Shown piece after piece: positions 1-11,430 of a stretch of DNA of 64,000 bases. The first letter of the stretch is position 1, and each line of letters starts with the position of its first letter. The translations under genes and the position numbers were made by a program. Under the pieces are notes generated by a model. The model was not told the origin of the DNA, did no database searches, and saw only the letters and a program-made list of their open reading frames with translations. Where the stretch lies: positions 1,736,001-1,800,000 of the forward strand of contig CAVNZM010000015.1 of NCBI GenBank assembly GCA_963693365.1, given 5' to 3'. The stretch comes from Amoebidium appalachense (taxonomy: Eukaryota; Ichthyosporea).

Positions 1-323
1 CCACACCCCATCATCCACCCATACCCACCGTAAATATTATACACAACACCTAGGACTTCCCAATACTGTAGATCGACCAATGAGAGCCCTCGGTTAACGT
101 TTATTGCTAGGTTTTTGAATGGAGGGGAGGACTGGAGCCTCCTGCCGGCGTGGCTGGGGTAGTAGCCCTGGGCAAAGTGTGTACTTATAGTTAGGTTGTG
201 AAGGATGGTTTAGCTTAGCTGAACTCATAGATAGCACCTTAACTAGTGTACTGTCGGTGCTGTGTGGTAGACGGTAGTTTCCCTAGAGGGCCTGAAAAGG
301 CCTCCGGGAACAAAACGTGATAA

Positions 324-359
324 AATAAAAAAAAATAAATAAAAAAAAAAAAAAAATTT
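324..359. repeat. A-rich tract at the left edge
   Basis: This 36-bp stretch is almost all A with a few T. It follows about 320 bp of unique-looking sequence in which I see no gene. It may be the poly(A) tail of an unrecognised retroelement, because the LINE remnant begins shortly after it. That reading is inference. Confidence 0.4.
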
Positions 360-424
360 ATGCCTATTCGTGTTATACTCACAGCCTGTTACTCCATACT
401 ATATCCATTACTTCTGGCTCTCCG

Positions 425-2060
425 CACGTTGTCTTCATCGACCTTAAGAACGCCTACGACACCGTACAGTACCCACTGGTTTGTTATGGCATAAGCTGGC
501 TATGCGGGGCTTACTAACAGCCCCCTTTGGCCGTCTTCTGCAAGCGCTGTTTGATACCACTCGCGGACGAGCGGCGGTCAATGGAACATTAACACCCGGT
601 TTTTCCCGCTCTTGGGGTCTTCTGCAGGGGTCCCTCCTGAGTCCGTTGTTGTTTGACGTTTTCATTGACGATTTAGCGTGCGCCCTCGAACCCTTTGGCC
701 AACTGCATACCCGCTGTGTAACGGGTCTCCTTTTTGCGGACGATATTGTTCTTTGTTCCTTAACCGAAGATGTCATGCACCAGATGCTTCGTCAGTTGGA
801 TCAATGGTGAACCGAGAATCTCATGACAGTCGGAATTGCAAAGTGTGCTACTTTTTCGAAAATGCTTCCTTTCGATTGGCCGGTCTTCCTATTCCTGTTC
901 AGTGCACCTATGACCATTTGGGTATTCCTTTTACTGCACGGGGTATTGATTTCCGCAAGCTCCTCCGAGTCACGGCACGGATCGCTCGTGCGAAGGGTAA
1001 GCTTCACATCGTGTCAAATATGTTTCAACGGGAGTCTGTGATCCATCCTGCGAACCTTCTTCTCTAGTATAAACCTTTTTTACGGCCGGCTTTCGAATAT
1101 GGACCTCCGCTCATTGGCCTGCGCCCCACCTCGCGAGGCGGCCCGGCCGTGGCGCTGAAAGAGTTCGACGATTTTCAGGGTACTGCGCTGCGCACTTTGT
1201 TTCGTACTCGGTTTGTGCCTCTTTTAATCAGTATGTTTGGATTGTCGTCTGCTGTTTGTCGTATGGAGGAATTGTCGAAGTTCGTTTTTGTTTTCATTTA
1301 GTTAGGATACCTGATGGTCACCCTCTTTATGCTTTCTTTCCCCCCCTCCCTCCATCCGTCTTCCTCCCCGATTCACCAACGCTACTTCAGAATGTCCTCA
1401 GCCTACCCTCTTTCAACCTGATTCTTCCTCTCGCTATCTCACTCCCTCTTTCTTTTCTCTTCCTGTTTTTTCTGCCTTTTCGCGTTATTACCATACGCAG
1501 TATAAGTTTCTTTCTCATTCTGATAGAGAAATCAAAGGTAAAACTCAGTCGGCATGTGTTATGTTCATTAGGCAACACCGTACTGATCATTATCGCTTTT
1601 AGATAGAGAAATCAAAGGTAAATCTCAGTCGGCATGTGTTATGTTCCTTAGGCAACACCGTACTGATCATTATCGCTTTTTGGGAGCTTTGGCAGGATAT
1701 ATTTCTCCTGCTGTACGTATGGATACCACCCTAGTAGATAAGTCTGTATGGTGCTCTGATGTTGATATTGCCTGGGAAGTTGTGCAGTGGCGTTGTAATT
1801 TTTGTTTTCATCGCCGCTGGTGCCACTTTTGTGCTGAACTTTTTAATAGCAAGCATGACGTTGATAGGTGTGAGTTTTTATGTCGCGTTTTACCTCTTTC
1901 CCTACGGGTGTCTGCTACCAGTACTGGCTGGCAATGTGACCACTTTAGACTTTTTGTTGAATTCTGTTGGTCGTCACATTGAGTATTTATATGATTTTCA
2001 CACAGTGTTCAGGTATCTCAGTATGCACTTGTTACTGGATAACTCGTGAAGTTTTTATTG
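425..2060 (+). pseudogene. Decayed non-LTR (LINE-type) reverse transcriptase
   Basis: Broken reverse-transcriptase reading frame. Visible in order: a block-A motif FIDLKNAYDTV (about 434-466) with the first catalytic Asp; GLLQGSLLSPLLF (about 616-654); the catalytic FADDIVL block (about 730-756); a thumb-like region with LKEFDDFQGTALR (about 1080-1230); and a C-terminal CCHC knuckle, C-x2-C-x7-H-x4-C, at 1821-1871. The frame shifts near 475-485, has an in-frame TGA at 808-810, shifts again near 880, has a TAG at 1065-1067, and is disturbed by an 80-bp duplication at 1522-1680. An A-rich stretch near 2125-2138 may be the 3' tail. In an intact family member this protein would nick the target and reverse-transcribe its own RNA. 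This copy cannot encode it. The 5' half of the element (endonuclease, ORF1) is not in the window. Confidence 0.85.
1522..1680 (+). repeat. 80-bp tandem duplication inside the LINE remnant
   Basis: Two adjacent copies (1522-1600 and 1602-1680) have a period of 80 bp and differ at two positions. The copies lie between the thumb and the CCHC knuckle of the dead reverse transcriptase and are one of its lesions. So few differences suggest the duplication is much younger than the element. Confidence 0.9.
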
Positions 2061-2830
2061 TCTTCTCAGTATGCCGTACATACTTGCATATCTTTCCGTG
2101 ACGGTCGAATAAATCCAGTCAAAAGAAAAAGAAAAAATTTCCTGGGATCCCAGCGGTACACGCACTGCATACGACCCGCCCCCGGCCACATTACAAGGTT
2201 TTGGGGGATTCAGTGAAGCACCTTACTGACAGAGAACCGCTTGCTTCTATGATTACGGTAGCCTGCACTATATTTATTATGATCATGATTTTATGAAGTG
2301 AAGGTTTTTCTTCTTTATTATTTACAGTTAATTGAGGCAGCTACACTACATTCAAGTATTAACAACTACTTAGCAGAATTCCTAGTTTCTTCATGAACAG
2401 TGAGCGGCCTCTGTGACAATTATGTATCGGCTTTTATCTTTAGCGAATTAAGCCTGTGTTGGCTTTAAAAGCGGCACCGTGGCTTGGCCCAGCTCGCCTT
2501 GAAAATGGCCTTCTGATCATTGGTAGAGCATCTTCAGCGGGGCCTCAGCGCACCGATTTGATTGGATGGGTCATTCGGCCGTCCTCAGTGGGCAGTCAAT
2601 TAGCGGGAGCTCAGCGCAGCCACGCCATTGGCTGGTGCCCGATAGCCTCGAACTTTGTGATGCCAAAAGCAATCCGATTTCATAGGAAACACGGCGTAAT
2701 CCGATCGGTGTGCTTCAATCAATCTGCCGGGTACGAAGATCAGATGGACGGATGGACAAGCACGTGCTTGGGCCTCGGTTTTCCACCCAAAGGCCTGGGA
2801 GGGGATGTCGTGGCTAACGAGCTGGTAGTT

Positions 2831-3003
2831 GCCAGTGCGGCGCTGCCTTCCGGCAGCTCCTTCTAGCAGTCAGGTAGGCTCGTTTACATGGCAGCCCAAC
2901 TTTCAAACACTGGCATTTGTGTACCTAGACCGGACTGCTTTCGAATTCGCGCGCACAAAGTCACGCCAGTGCGGCGCTGTCTTCCGGCAGCTCCTTGTAG
3001 CAA
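2831..3003 (+). repeat. 39-bp direct repeat pair
   Basis: GCCAGTGCGGCGCTG begins both 2831-2869 and 2965-3003, and each copy continues through a CTTCCGGCAGCTCCTT stretch. The copies are nearly identical and 134 bp apart, just upstream of the 16-bp-stem hairpin at 3040-3082. Confidence 0.85.
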
Positions 3004-3039
3004 TCATTTTGGGGCGTTGATCATTTCGGGGCGTTGCCA

Positions 3040-3082
3040 GGCTCACTCGCGGGCCGAGCAAAGCGAGGCCCGCGAGTGAGCC
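3040..3082. repeat. Perfect inverted repeat: 16-bp stem, 11-nt loop
   Basis: Arms 3040-3055 and 3067-3082 are exact reverse complements (left arm begins GGCTCACTCGCGGG) separated by GAGCAAAGCGA. The stem is GC-rich and would form a very stable hairpin or cruciform. No T-run follows it and no gene is adjacent, so a transcription terminator role is not indicated. It may be part of a small mobile element. Confidence 0.85.
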
Positions 3083-3194
3083 CCGTTTGGTTCGCTACGC
3101 TCACCAGAAGCTGGACACATTCCAAGACCTAATTATTTAAAGATATCCATTCCCCAATTATGTACCGGGTCAGCTTTCAAGTTAGACGCGCACT

Positions 3195-3660
3195 ACAAAG
3201 AATAACACGATCGCCATTTTCAATCTTCCGCCAACCGCGACGCTAATCTTGATCTGGAATCATAATATAGGGGGTTTTTGAAACTGAGAAGTCCATCGAA
3301 TTCTAGCGGAATTTTGCAGATTTCACACAATTTTCCTAAGAAAACAAGGTTTTGGGTATTAGGAAAGTTTGTAGGGGATGAAAAACCGCGCAACAATGAT
3401 TTAGACGATTGGGGATGTCACGATGCTTCCTTCATCCTCAAAATCAGCAAAAACCGTCCGACCTTGTCCCGGTTCGCCGGCCATTCAAGAGGGATGTACT
3501 ACTAGTAGGTATCTACACCGCCAGCCCCTGCACACCGGCCAAACAAGAACACGAACGTCATTTTAATTCTCCCTCCAACCGCGGCGCCAATCTCGCTCTA
3601 GTATCTTCTAGAGGATCCTTGAAACTGAGAAGTCCACCAGCTTCTAGCGCAATCTAGAGG
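3195..3660 (+). repeat. Divergent tandem repeat, period about 345 bp
   Basis: Segments near 3195-3315 and 3545-3660 share an ordered set of blocks: CCAACCGCG, a GCCAATCT/GCTAATCT block, and GAAACTGAGAAGTCCA followed by TTCTAGCG. They are well diverged. I see no coding signal here. Confidence 0.6.
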
Positions 3661-4371
3661 AATCCAGAACTACCGAGTTTCTGAAGAATCTAGTAGCATC
3701 CAGAAACCTTCAAGTTGGACTTCCCGCAAGCAGATTCCAAGGCTCACAATAACACGACCGCCGCCAGCCACCTACGTCACTCGCGTGCGGACATTAAAAA
3801 TTTTAAGTCCCACAGGGCACAGACTCGCGGAACAGATCCAAAAGCAATCCGCCGGATTTTCATAGGAAACATAGTGTAATCCGATTGGTGTGCCTCAATC
3901 AATCTGCCGGGTACGAAGATCAGACGGACGGACGGACGGACAAGCACGTGCTCGGGGCCTCGGTTCCGCCCGGGGGCCTCGAGGGGGAGGTAGGGATCTC
4001 CGCTCAATCGCTCCGAGTCTACCTGACGCCCCTCCATGATTGAAAAGCACCATGGCCATAGGGCCAGATGGTACCACACACCAACTGATTTTTGGCTCAT
4101 GAGCCACACCGGTACCAATTATTGACTGTCTGACTGTCCAGCACAGTGTGCTCTCATGTGGTGCTTCTTGCTGCCTTCCATTTCGTAGGCTCCTGGGGGC
4201 AGGTCTGCCCAAACACTTGCACCCACATGTATGCTCCCACAGCCACGGTCGTGATATGATTTTGCTGTCGCAGAATTGAGACTCCATGCATATGCTGCAG
4301 GTGCATGGGTTCACTGCCACATCTGTCTTCCTTTCATGTTCGTTATTTTCAATCCGACAACGCGAAACATC

Positions 4372-4444
4372 GTCCTGGTAGCGTAGTAGGTAGCGCGTAG
4401 GTCTCATAATCCTAAGGTCGTGAGTTCGATCCTCACCCAGGGCA
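4372..4444 (+). tRNA. Elongator tRNA-Met, anticodon CAT
   Basis: A complete cloverleaf is visible. The acceptor stem 4372-4378 pairs with 4437-4443 with one G-U pair. A D arm with AGTAGGTAGC follows. The anticodon loop is CTCATAA with CAT at 4405-4407, and its stem has the T-T apposition normally seen in eukaryotic elongator tRNA-Met. The T arm is GTGAG-TTCGATC-CTCAC (4420-4436), with discriminator A at 4444. There is no intron, and CCA is not encoded, as expected for a nuclear gene. A and B box promoter sequences lie inside the gene as usual for RNA polymerase III. It delivers methionine to internal AUG codons. Confidence 0.96.
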
Positions 4445-4470
4445 TCATTTTTTTTCCTCTTTTTTTTGGG
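4445..4470 (+). terminator. RNA polymerase III terminator T-runs
   Basis: Two runs of eight or more T begin a few bases after the tRNA-Met discriminator base. This is the standard Pol III stop signal. A short G-run follows. Confidence 0.85.
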
Positions 4471-5434
4471 GGGGGGGGTGCTGGGGTGGTTGGGTGAAGT
4501 TGCGTGATTGTGCAGCATGTGTGCGTGCCTGTGTGAACACACATAAGAACCATGTAACAGTGCGCGTGGAAGCACACCGTTATGTTCCTGATTGTGCCCG
4601 GCGGAAGGTAAGATGACAACATGGGCTGACTGACTGAAATGTGTCCAGTGTAGTAGTTGCCGAGAGCAACGGTGGGCCAGCCTCCAGCTGCAAACTTTCC
4701 GCAACTTGCCACGGTATGCATACCCTAGCCACTCATTTGGCTCAACTCTACCTTTACAATGCATCAAGAATTTTTCTTTTCACCACCAATTATAACTCTA
4801 CCCATGCCCTTTTCCCTGGACGTGATCACCCCATCGTCTGCTTTGCAGCACGGTGGCGGCACAAACAGGGCCCTTCTTGACACAGGCGGCCCATGACCAT
4901 CTTGTATATGGTGTCATACATAAGTCACACAGCACCGCCTCCCTGTCAGCACACAGTGCTGTACATGTATTGAGCGCCCAGTCCCAGTATACTCCGCTTT
5001 ATATAAAGTTGGCGTGGGTGCATGCATCTAATGGCGTGTGTTGAAGGTAGAAACAACGGAGACAAACCAGCCTATTTGGGAAGAGCAACTTTAGAAGACT
5101 AAAGGTTTAATGGGTTTATTCGTACATCAAGTTCACGCTTCTTGAGAAATTTTAACATGGAATAGAAGTGTGATTGTGGAACCTTTCCGCCCGTTGTGGC
5201 CACGAGGAAGAAGGCTGTATCGATAGGGAGCCTCCAAAGATGTATAGACGAGAGAGCTCTGTAGGGTGGGTGGTGCATTTGAGAGTGTGCAGGCTTGTGG
5301 GTGACGGGGTTGTACAAGCTGGACGGTGTGCTGGGGATAGGACCTGCCCCGGAGATGTTCAAACTTGCTGTAGGGAGATCTGAGAGAGAAAAAAAGAGGA
5401 AGAAGGGAGGGGCAGGTGGGAGGGGGAGGGGGAG

Positions 5435-5470
<36 letters not shown>

Positions 5471-5491
5471 GGGGGGGGGGGGGGGGGGGGG

Positions 5492-5575
<84 letters not shown>

Positions 5576-6499
5576 CCGGATCTGAGAGAGCCTGGGCATT
5601 CCGGGCCTTCGGAGGAGTCTGGGCAGCCGGCTGCCTTGGGAAACTTCTTGGGTAGCTCTGAGAGATGATTGGGGGAGCGAGCACCACCTCGAAGAATGTT
5701 CGGTCGGATGGCATTATGCTTTGAACCGGTTCAGACCAACATGATGAACCGTCCGAAACTGTCTCATACTTTTGCCCGAAGTGTGGAAGGGTGCTTGTCC
5801 AAAGTTCTCTCTAACAAATTTGCGCTTTCGTTGTGTTTTAAGTGCTTTAACTTAACTGTTAAGATATGTAAGCAAAATAGTACGTGATACACGTTCAATT
5901 ACAAAAAAACTTGCATTGTCATTCCCACCATGCATTCATTCGGGCTGAAATTCCTCCGAATCGAAAGTCTCTGGTTTGACCCGACCACATCAGTGACATC
6001 ACCATCTGAAAACTGCACACACCCCACAATAAAAGGCTATAGCTTCGTAGGCCACAGCTCAAAGTGTCAAAGCTTCCGGCATGCGTATGGAAATGATATA
6101 AGCTGCCTTGTTCTTGCATTTTTCTTTTTCTGGAAAGAAATCATAAGAATAATGTATGTTAGGAGCTGTGTCAAAACTTGCATGCACGCACATACTTATA
6201 AACTGCATCCATGGGTAGCAAGGATAGAGAGGTTGGTAGCTAGCCTGGTGCAAGGAAACTGAAGGGCACCAAGTAAAATCCTTGAGGAATCGCTGCTGAA
6301 CTTTCCTGTTTTCACCCTGCTTGGAGATTCCGCTTGTTAGACCAACCATATTCAGCTTTCTTGAGGGCCAAGCTTTACTTCTTGTGCTCGTTTCTTAACT
6401 TCATGTTGCTTTGACCCATTCTTAGGTCTACTTCACACCCGCTAAGGATCTTTGGAGAATTCCGTCTTCTTTTTGCAAATGTGCCCTTGAAACACAAGG
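4471..6499. other. Intergenic, no gene recognised; large (GA)n block
   Basis: No supportable coding region lies between the tRNA and the GHKL gene. The main structure is a purine block at about 5380-5573, mixing (GA)n, an uninterrupted G-run of about 21, and then about 85 bp of pure (GA)n. The last few hundred bases should contain the promoter of the plus-strand gene, but I see no convincing TATA box. Confidence 0.7.
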
Positions 6500-7592
6500 A
6501 TGGAAGGCACATATTCTCTAACGCAGAGCGAGATCTCTCTGCTCAACCAAGCAGACGAGGTCATAAGCATCTGCCTTAGCATAAGCCACGACTACGGCTA
6601 CACGCACATCACCCTCCCGCTTGACAAGCAAGAGTCCTACCCCACGAGTGCTTATTCCGTTCGTCTCAACCTCAGGCCCCAATACTCCGCCCATTGGGCT
6701 CCCAGCGTGCGCGAACTCATTCAGAACTGCTATGACCAGTGCATTGCTCTGAGCGCTTCTGGAAGCCATGTTCGGACACAATACGTGGCCCACAACAACG
6801 GAGCAAGCTCGTGGCTGTTCTTTTCCATTCCAGCAGCACAACCAAGCAGCCAAAGTGTCACCTTTCTAGGCATTCTTCACATTAGCATACCGTTTCCGCA
6901 CCCCCATACGCGTGGCCCAGCATCAGACTTCTTCTTCATCAACTTTGGCACGCAAACAACAACCGCCATTTTGGACATCGGACAATCTAACAAAGACAAG
7001 GATGGACGCTTGGCGGGTCATTTCGGCGAGGGCTTAAAGGTGCAGCTAAACCAGCTCGTAGCAAACGGGTCGACGGTAGTCATGCGGACTGGATCCCAAA
7101 TTTGGTCGTTTGATCACCGCAAAAACGCCGTGACACCCCGAAACGTTAGCGACGACACCACGGGCGTACTTCACTTGCACGTCACCCCCTACCCGCAAAA
7201 CGCCTGGCACGACGTTTTCGTCGAGTGTGTAGGTGCACTCCCTCTCAAGAACTTCGATCCGACCCATTTCCTGTTCCTTCCCATGACCCGCCTATTCGAC
7301 CCCCAACCACCCCGTTACGCCTCCCCCGTGCAGTCAGACGTGAATTTTCCTTCTGGCCTCGAGATCCTCGTGCAACCTCAGCACGCATCCCGCATCTACT
7401 TCCACGGAATCTTCGTGTGCATTGAGCCGGCGCTGGGCCATCTGGGCCTGAACTACGTGGGGTCAGCGCAGGCGTATGGGGCGTTTGGTTTTGGGCGCGA
7501 CAGAAACTACGCCAACGCCACGAGACTCATTTCCCTAGTGTCCAGTGTGTTCTATTCCGTCATGAAGTCGGACCCCTCTGGAGCCAGCGCAG
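6500..7592 (+). CDS. GHKL gene exon 1: ATPase domain
   Basis: 1093 nt, ending in phase 1 at CAG|GTAAAT. It contains the whole recognisable ATP-binding region, from the N-box helix VRELIQNCYDQC (residues 70-81) to the glycine-rich lid, followed by a beta-rich segment of about 180 residues that resembles the transducer half of GHKL proteins in position only. A C-run begins ten bases into the intron. Confidence 0.9.
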
Positions 7593-7601
7593 GTAAATGA
7601 G

Positions 7602-7658
<57 letters not shown>

Positions 7659-7831
7659 ACCCCCTCCCTTCCCTTCCCCTCCCCCTCCCCCCCCCTTGCC
7701 CCCCCACACACATACAACCAGCCATGATCACCATTACCACCACTACCACACAAATATACACTTAAACACACAAGCAAACGGACATGCCATTATCCCCGCC
7801 CCCACCACTATCCACCACAACCTTTCACAAG

Positions 7832-7863
<32 letters not shown>

Positions 7864-9714
7864 TACAACCGTGGACCCTTACCACCTCCGACCTACTTTC
7901 CTGTTAAGACTAGCGCACACAATGTTTTGCATGCATCCCCTAACCTTTCTGGAAAAGAGTGCCCTGATCAACCCGTTTAAGCCCTTGCTCTCCCCCCTCC
8001 CCCCCCTTGGTTCCACACACACATACAACCAGCCATTGCCACCATTACCACCACCACCACACAAATACACTTCAACACACAAGCAAACAGACGTCCCATT
8101 ACCCCCACCCCCACCACTATCCACCACAACCTTTTACAAGGAGCGGCCCCCCCTCCCTCTCCCCCCCCCCCAACAACCCGAGGGTTTTTACCACCTCCGT
8201 CCTACTTTCTTGTTCAAGACTAGCGCACACACTGTTTTGCATGCATCCCTTAACCTTTCTTAAAAAGAGTGCCCTGATCAAACCCGTTTAAGTCCTTGCT
8301 CTCCCCCCCTCCCCCCCATACATACACATTTTCCGCTGCACTGCATTAGTTTGCACACACATCTTCACCGTTTTGCTCACCTTGCTTGCATAAGCAACCC
8401 TGCTCGTCATTGATCAAGACGGGTTGACCCTCCCAAGTTCAGTTGCTGCTGCTGGCTGAGTTGGAGAGTCGTATATGCGCGGGCTAAGGGGTCGAAACTC
8501 AGACGCAATTGATGACTTGGGCCCTCCCTGAGGATGGGCTCTGCTTATGACGCATACTGTGCGCATGGATGATGTTGCATACTTGAATGTTTGCCTTTGC
8601 ATGTGTCCTGCACCATGCTTCTCATCGTGTATGCGTACTTCGTACCGTGTTCCGCATTCAAACCCCCCCAGTTTTTTTTCAGAGGTGTCCTTTCAGGACA
8701 GACCACTGTGTGGAGACCGCTTTACTTCCATGCAACCGGGCATGGTTGCTCTGTGTCGTGCATCTGTAAGCACATACACATTTTCCGCTGCACTGCATTA
8801 GTTTGCACACACATCTTCACCGTTTTGCTCACCTTGCTTGCATAAGCAACCCTGCTCGTCTTTGATCAAGACGGGTTGACCCTCCCAAGTTCAGTTGATG
8901 CTGCTGGCTGAGTTGGAGAGTCGTATATGCGCGGGCTAAGGGGTCGAAACTCAGACGCAATTGATGACTTGGGCCCTCCCTGAGGATGGGCTCTGCTTAT
9001 GACGCATACTGTGCGCATGGATGATGTTGCATACTTGAATGTTTGCCTTTGCATGTGTCCTGCACCATGCTTCTCATCGTGTATGCGTACTTCGTACCGT
9101 GTTCCGCATTCAAACCCCCCCCAACCCCCCCCCCCCCTTTCCCTTGCCTCGAGTCTCAATCTATCCAAATCTCCCCCCCCCCCCCCCCCCCCCCCCCCCT
9201 TCCCCTCCCCTCAAATCCACCCACCACATCTCTCCTCTCCACCTGTGTAGTAACACCTGCCTACTCCACCCCCTCCCTCACACGACATACCCCCACCCAC
9301 TCACAGCACCCCTGGCCGACCTCCTCTGGAACGAGATCGAATTCTCCCCCTTCACCACCCAGCAACAAGACCCCAACCAACCCAGACCCATGAAATTTCC
9401 AGCTGATTCAGTGCGCCTAATGGACTATCTGGGCGCCCCCATGTATGCTTGGCTCTCGGGGGAGGCATTCCCCCTTGATGAGGAGGCCATGCAGTCTCTG
9501 TATTCCCGCTGGATGCCTGTGTTTGCCGACGCCATGCTGCGAAGTTTCTTTGCCCGGTGGGGTGCGGACGCCATCCCCGTCAAGCACGGTCAACTGGCAA
9601 AACTGCAGGTGCGGTAGACGGCGAGTCGTGTGTTGGCTGTTCACAATGTGTTGATTGTTGTTGCTTTTGCGATGTGATGTGGTTGGTGCAACTGTTGTTT
9701 ATGCTATGGTAGCA

Positions 9715-9745
<31 letters not shown>

Positions 9746-10180
9746 TTCCTCCTTCCCCCCTCCCCCTCCCCCTCTCGCCTCCCAATCGAAACACACACCT
9801 ACTCACCCCACCCTTCCTCTTCCTTTTCCACCCCTCCGTCCCCTCCCCCCCCCCCCCCCCCCCCTCCCCCCCCCCCCCAGGTCCCCTATGAGAGAATTAT
9901 GAAGAAAAGAATGATTAAAAAAGGGAAAAGGGAGGGGAAGCAAGTGAAGAAAGGCAGAAAGAAATCATTCTAACTGCAAACTGAATAACAATACATAAGA
10001 CAGCCTTCTCTCTCTCTCTTTCTCTCTCTCTTCCCCCCTCCCCCCCCCCCCCCCCCCCCCTCAACCCACCCACCCATCCCTGCTGCTTCCCGGCAAACAC
10101 CATAAGGAAGCTCTTTTGGTCACTTATTTAGATCCAAAACTGACGTTTCACTTGAACATTTTCACACGCGCACACATATG

Positions 10181-10260
<80 letters not shown>

Positions 10261-11369
10261 GGGACGCCGACGCGCTCGAAGTGCGGCTCATCCCCGTCAC
10301 CCGCACAATGATGCGCATCCTTAAGCATTCCAAATACCTCCCCACGACCGAAACCCTCTGGAAGACAAAAGAAGCACAACTTCTCTCCATCCCCCCCTAC
10401 ATCTTCACCTCCGCCGACGAGTTCAACTTTGCCTCCGATCTGGTCGGAATTATGTCTCGTGTCTTTGACATCCACCCAGACAAGTTCGCATTCAAAGCTA
10501 TAGACCCCAAGCCCACGAATCCGCGTGCACGGGTGCTTTACGCGTGCGGAGGGGGCTTCATCCTGGACATGCACGAGCTCGACATACACAGGGTGCACGC
10601 GCGCCTCGCCACCCTAGGGGATCCCGCCAATCGGATCGTGTGTACCGGCAATTGCAATTTCGCTTGCATTAGGGATGCGGTGGCGCGGGACATGATCGAG
10701 GTGCTGTGCCGCGGAGACGAGCAGGAGAGGCTGAGGCTGGTGTGGCAGCTCAACGACAGGCTGCTACACACTGTATGTTCCAAACCCCCCCCCCCCCCCC
10801 CCATTCAACCTCCCCCTCCCCCTCTCTGCCCTCACCCCCTCCTCCCCCCCCCCCCCCCCCCCCCCCCCAACCCACCCACCCACTCCACCCCGCCCAATCC
10901 CATTTAACTCCCTTTTGGGTGGGTGTTTGTGTGTTGGGAAGGGGATGGTCCTTTAGGCGGATAAAGGATGATGAGAGGTGAGAAAGAGGGAGGGGGGAGG
11001 GGAGGCTGTTTTGGGGGAGAGGGGTTAGGGGGGGGAGGCAAGCCTTGGAGGGAGCTACAAGTGTGTGCGGTGGGCGTGTGGGTGTTGTGGTTCACGGGGA
11101 AGAAGTTTTGGGGGGGAGGGGGTGGGGGGGGGGGGGGGGGGGGATTCCTGTGAGTAACAAAGCCCCCCCCCACCCCGCCCCGCCCCCTTCATTTTAAGTG
11201 CATATCGATCCAGACAAAAAAGGGAAGTGTTTTTCGCATATGTAGACAAATCCCTTTTTCCGGCCCAGTTGCCCTCCCCGCGACTTCCTCCTCAGCGTCT
11301 TCCAAGTTCGTGTTTGGTGCACTCCAATCGGCAAACCAACCCTTCCTTCCCCAAAATACACACACACCA

Positions 11370-11430
<61 letters not shown>

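Larger units (their letters stand above)
2663..3985 (+). repeat. Pair of related dispersed repeats, about 145 bp each
   Basis: The segment 2663-2805 recurs in the same orientation at 3838-3985. Both copies run from an AAAGCAATCCG motif through CAATCTGCCGGGTACGAAGATCAG to a GC-rich end beginning GGCCTCGG. They have diverged by scattered substitutions and small indels, including a GGAC expansion in the right copy. No protein similarity is evident. The roughly 1.0 kb between them holds the other repeats listed separately and no gene. Confidence 0.8.

Noticed and set aside
3895-4767. Long minus-strand open frame across the tRNA region
   Set aside because: Its most protein-like part (GEDRTHDLRIMRPTRYLLR) is the well-known antisense translation of elongator tRNA-Met. 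The rest is low-complexity or repeat sequence.
8547-8801. Recurrent open frame MTHTVRMDD... (also at 8999 and, in complement, 25294 and 59292)
   Set aside because: It is carried by the dispersed element. Copies are truncated or shifted and the frame runs into C-runs, with no sign of coding constraint.
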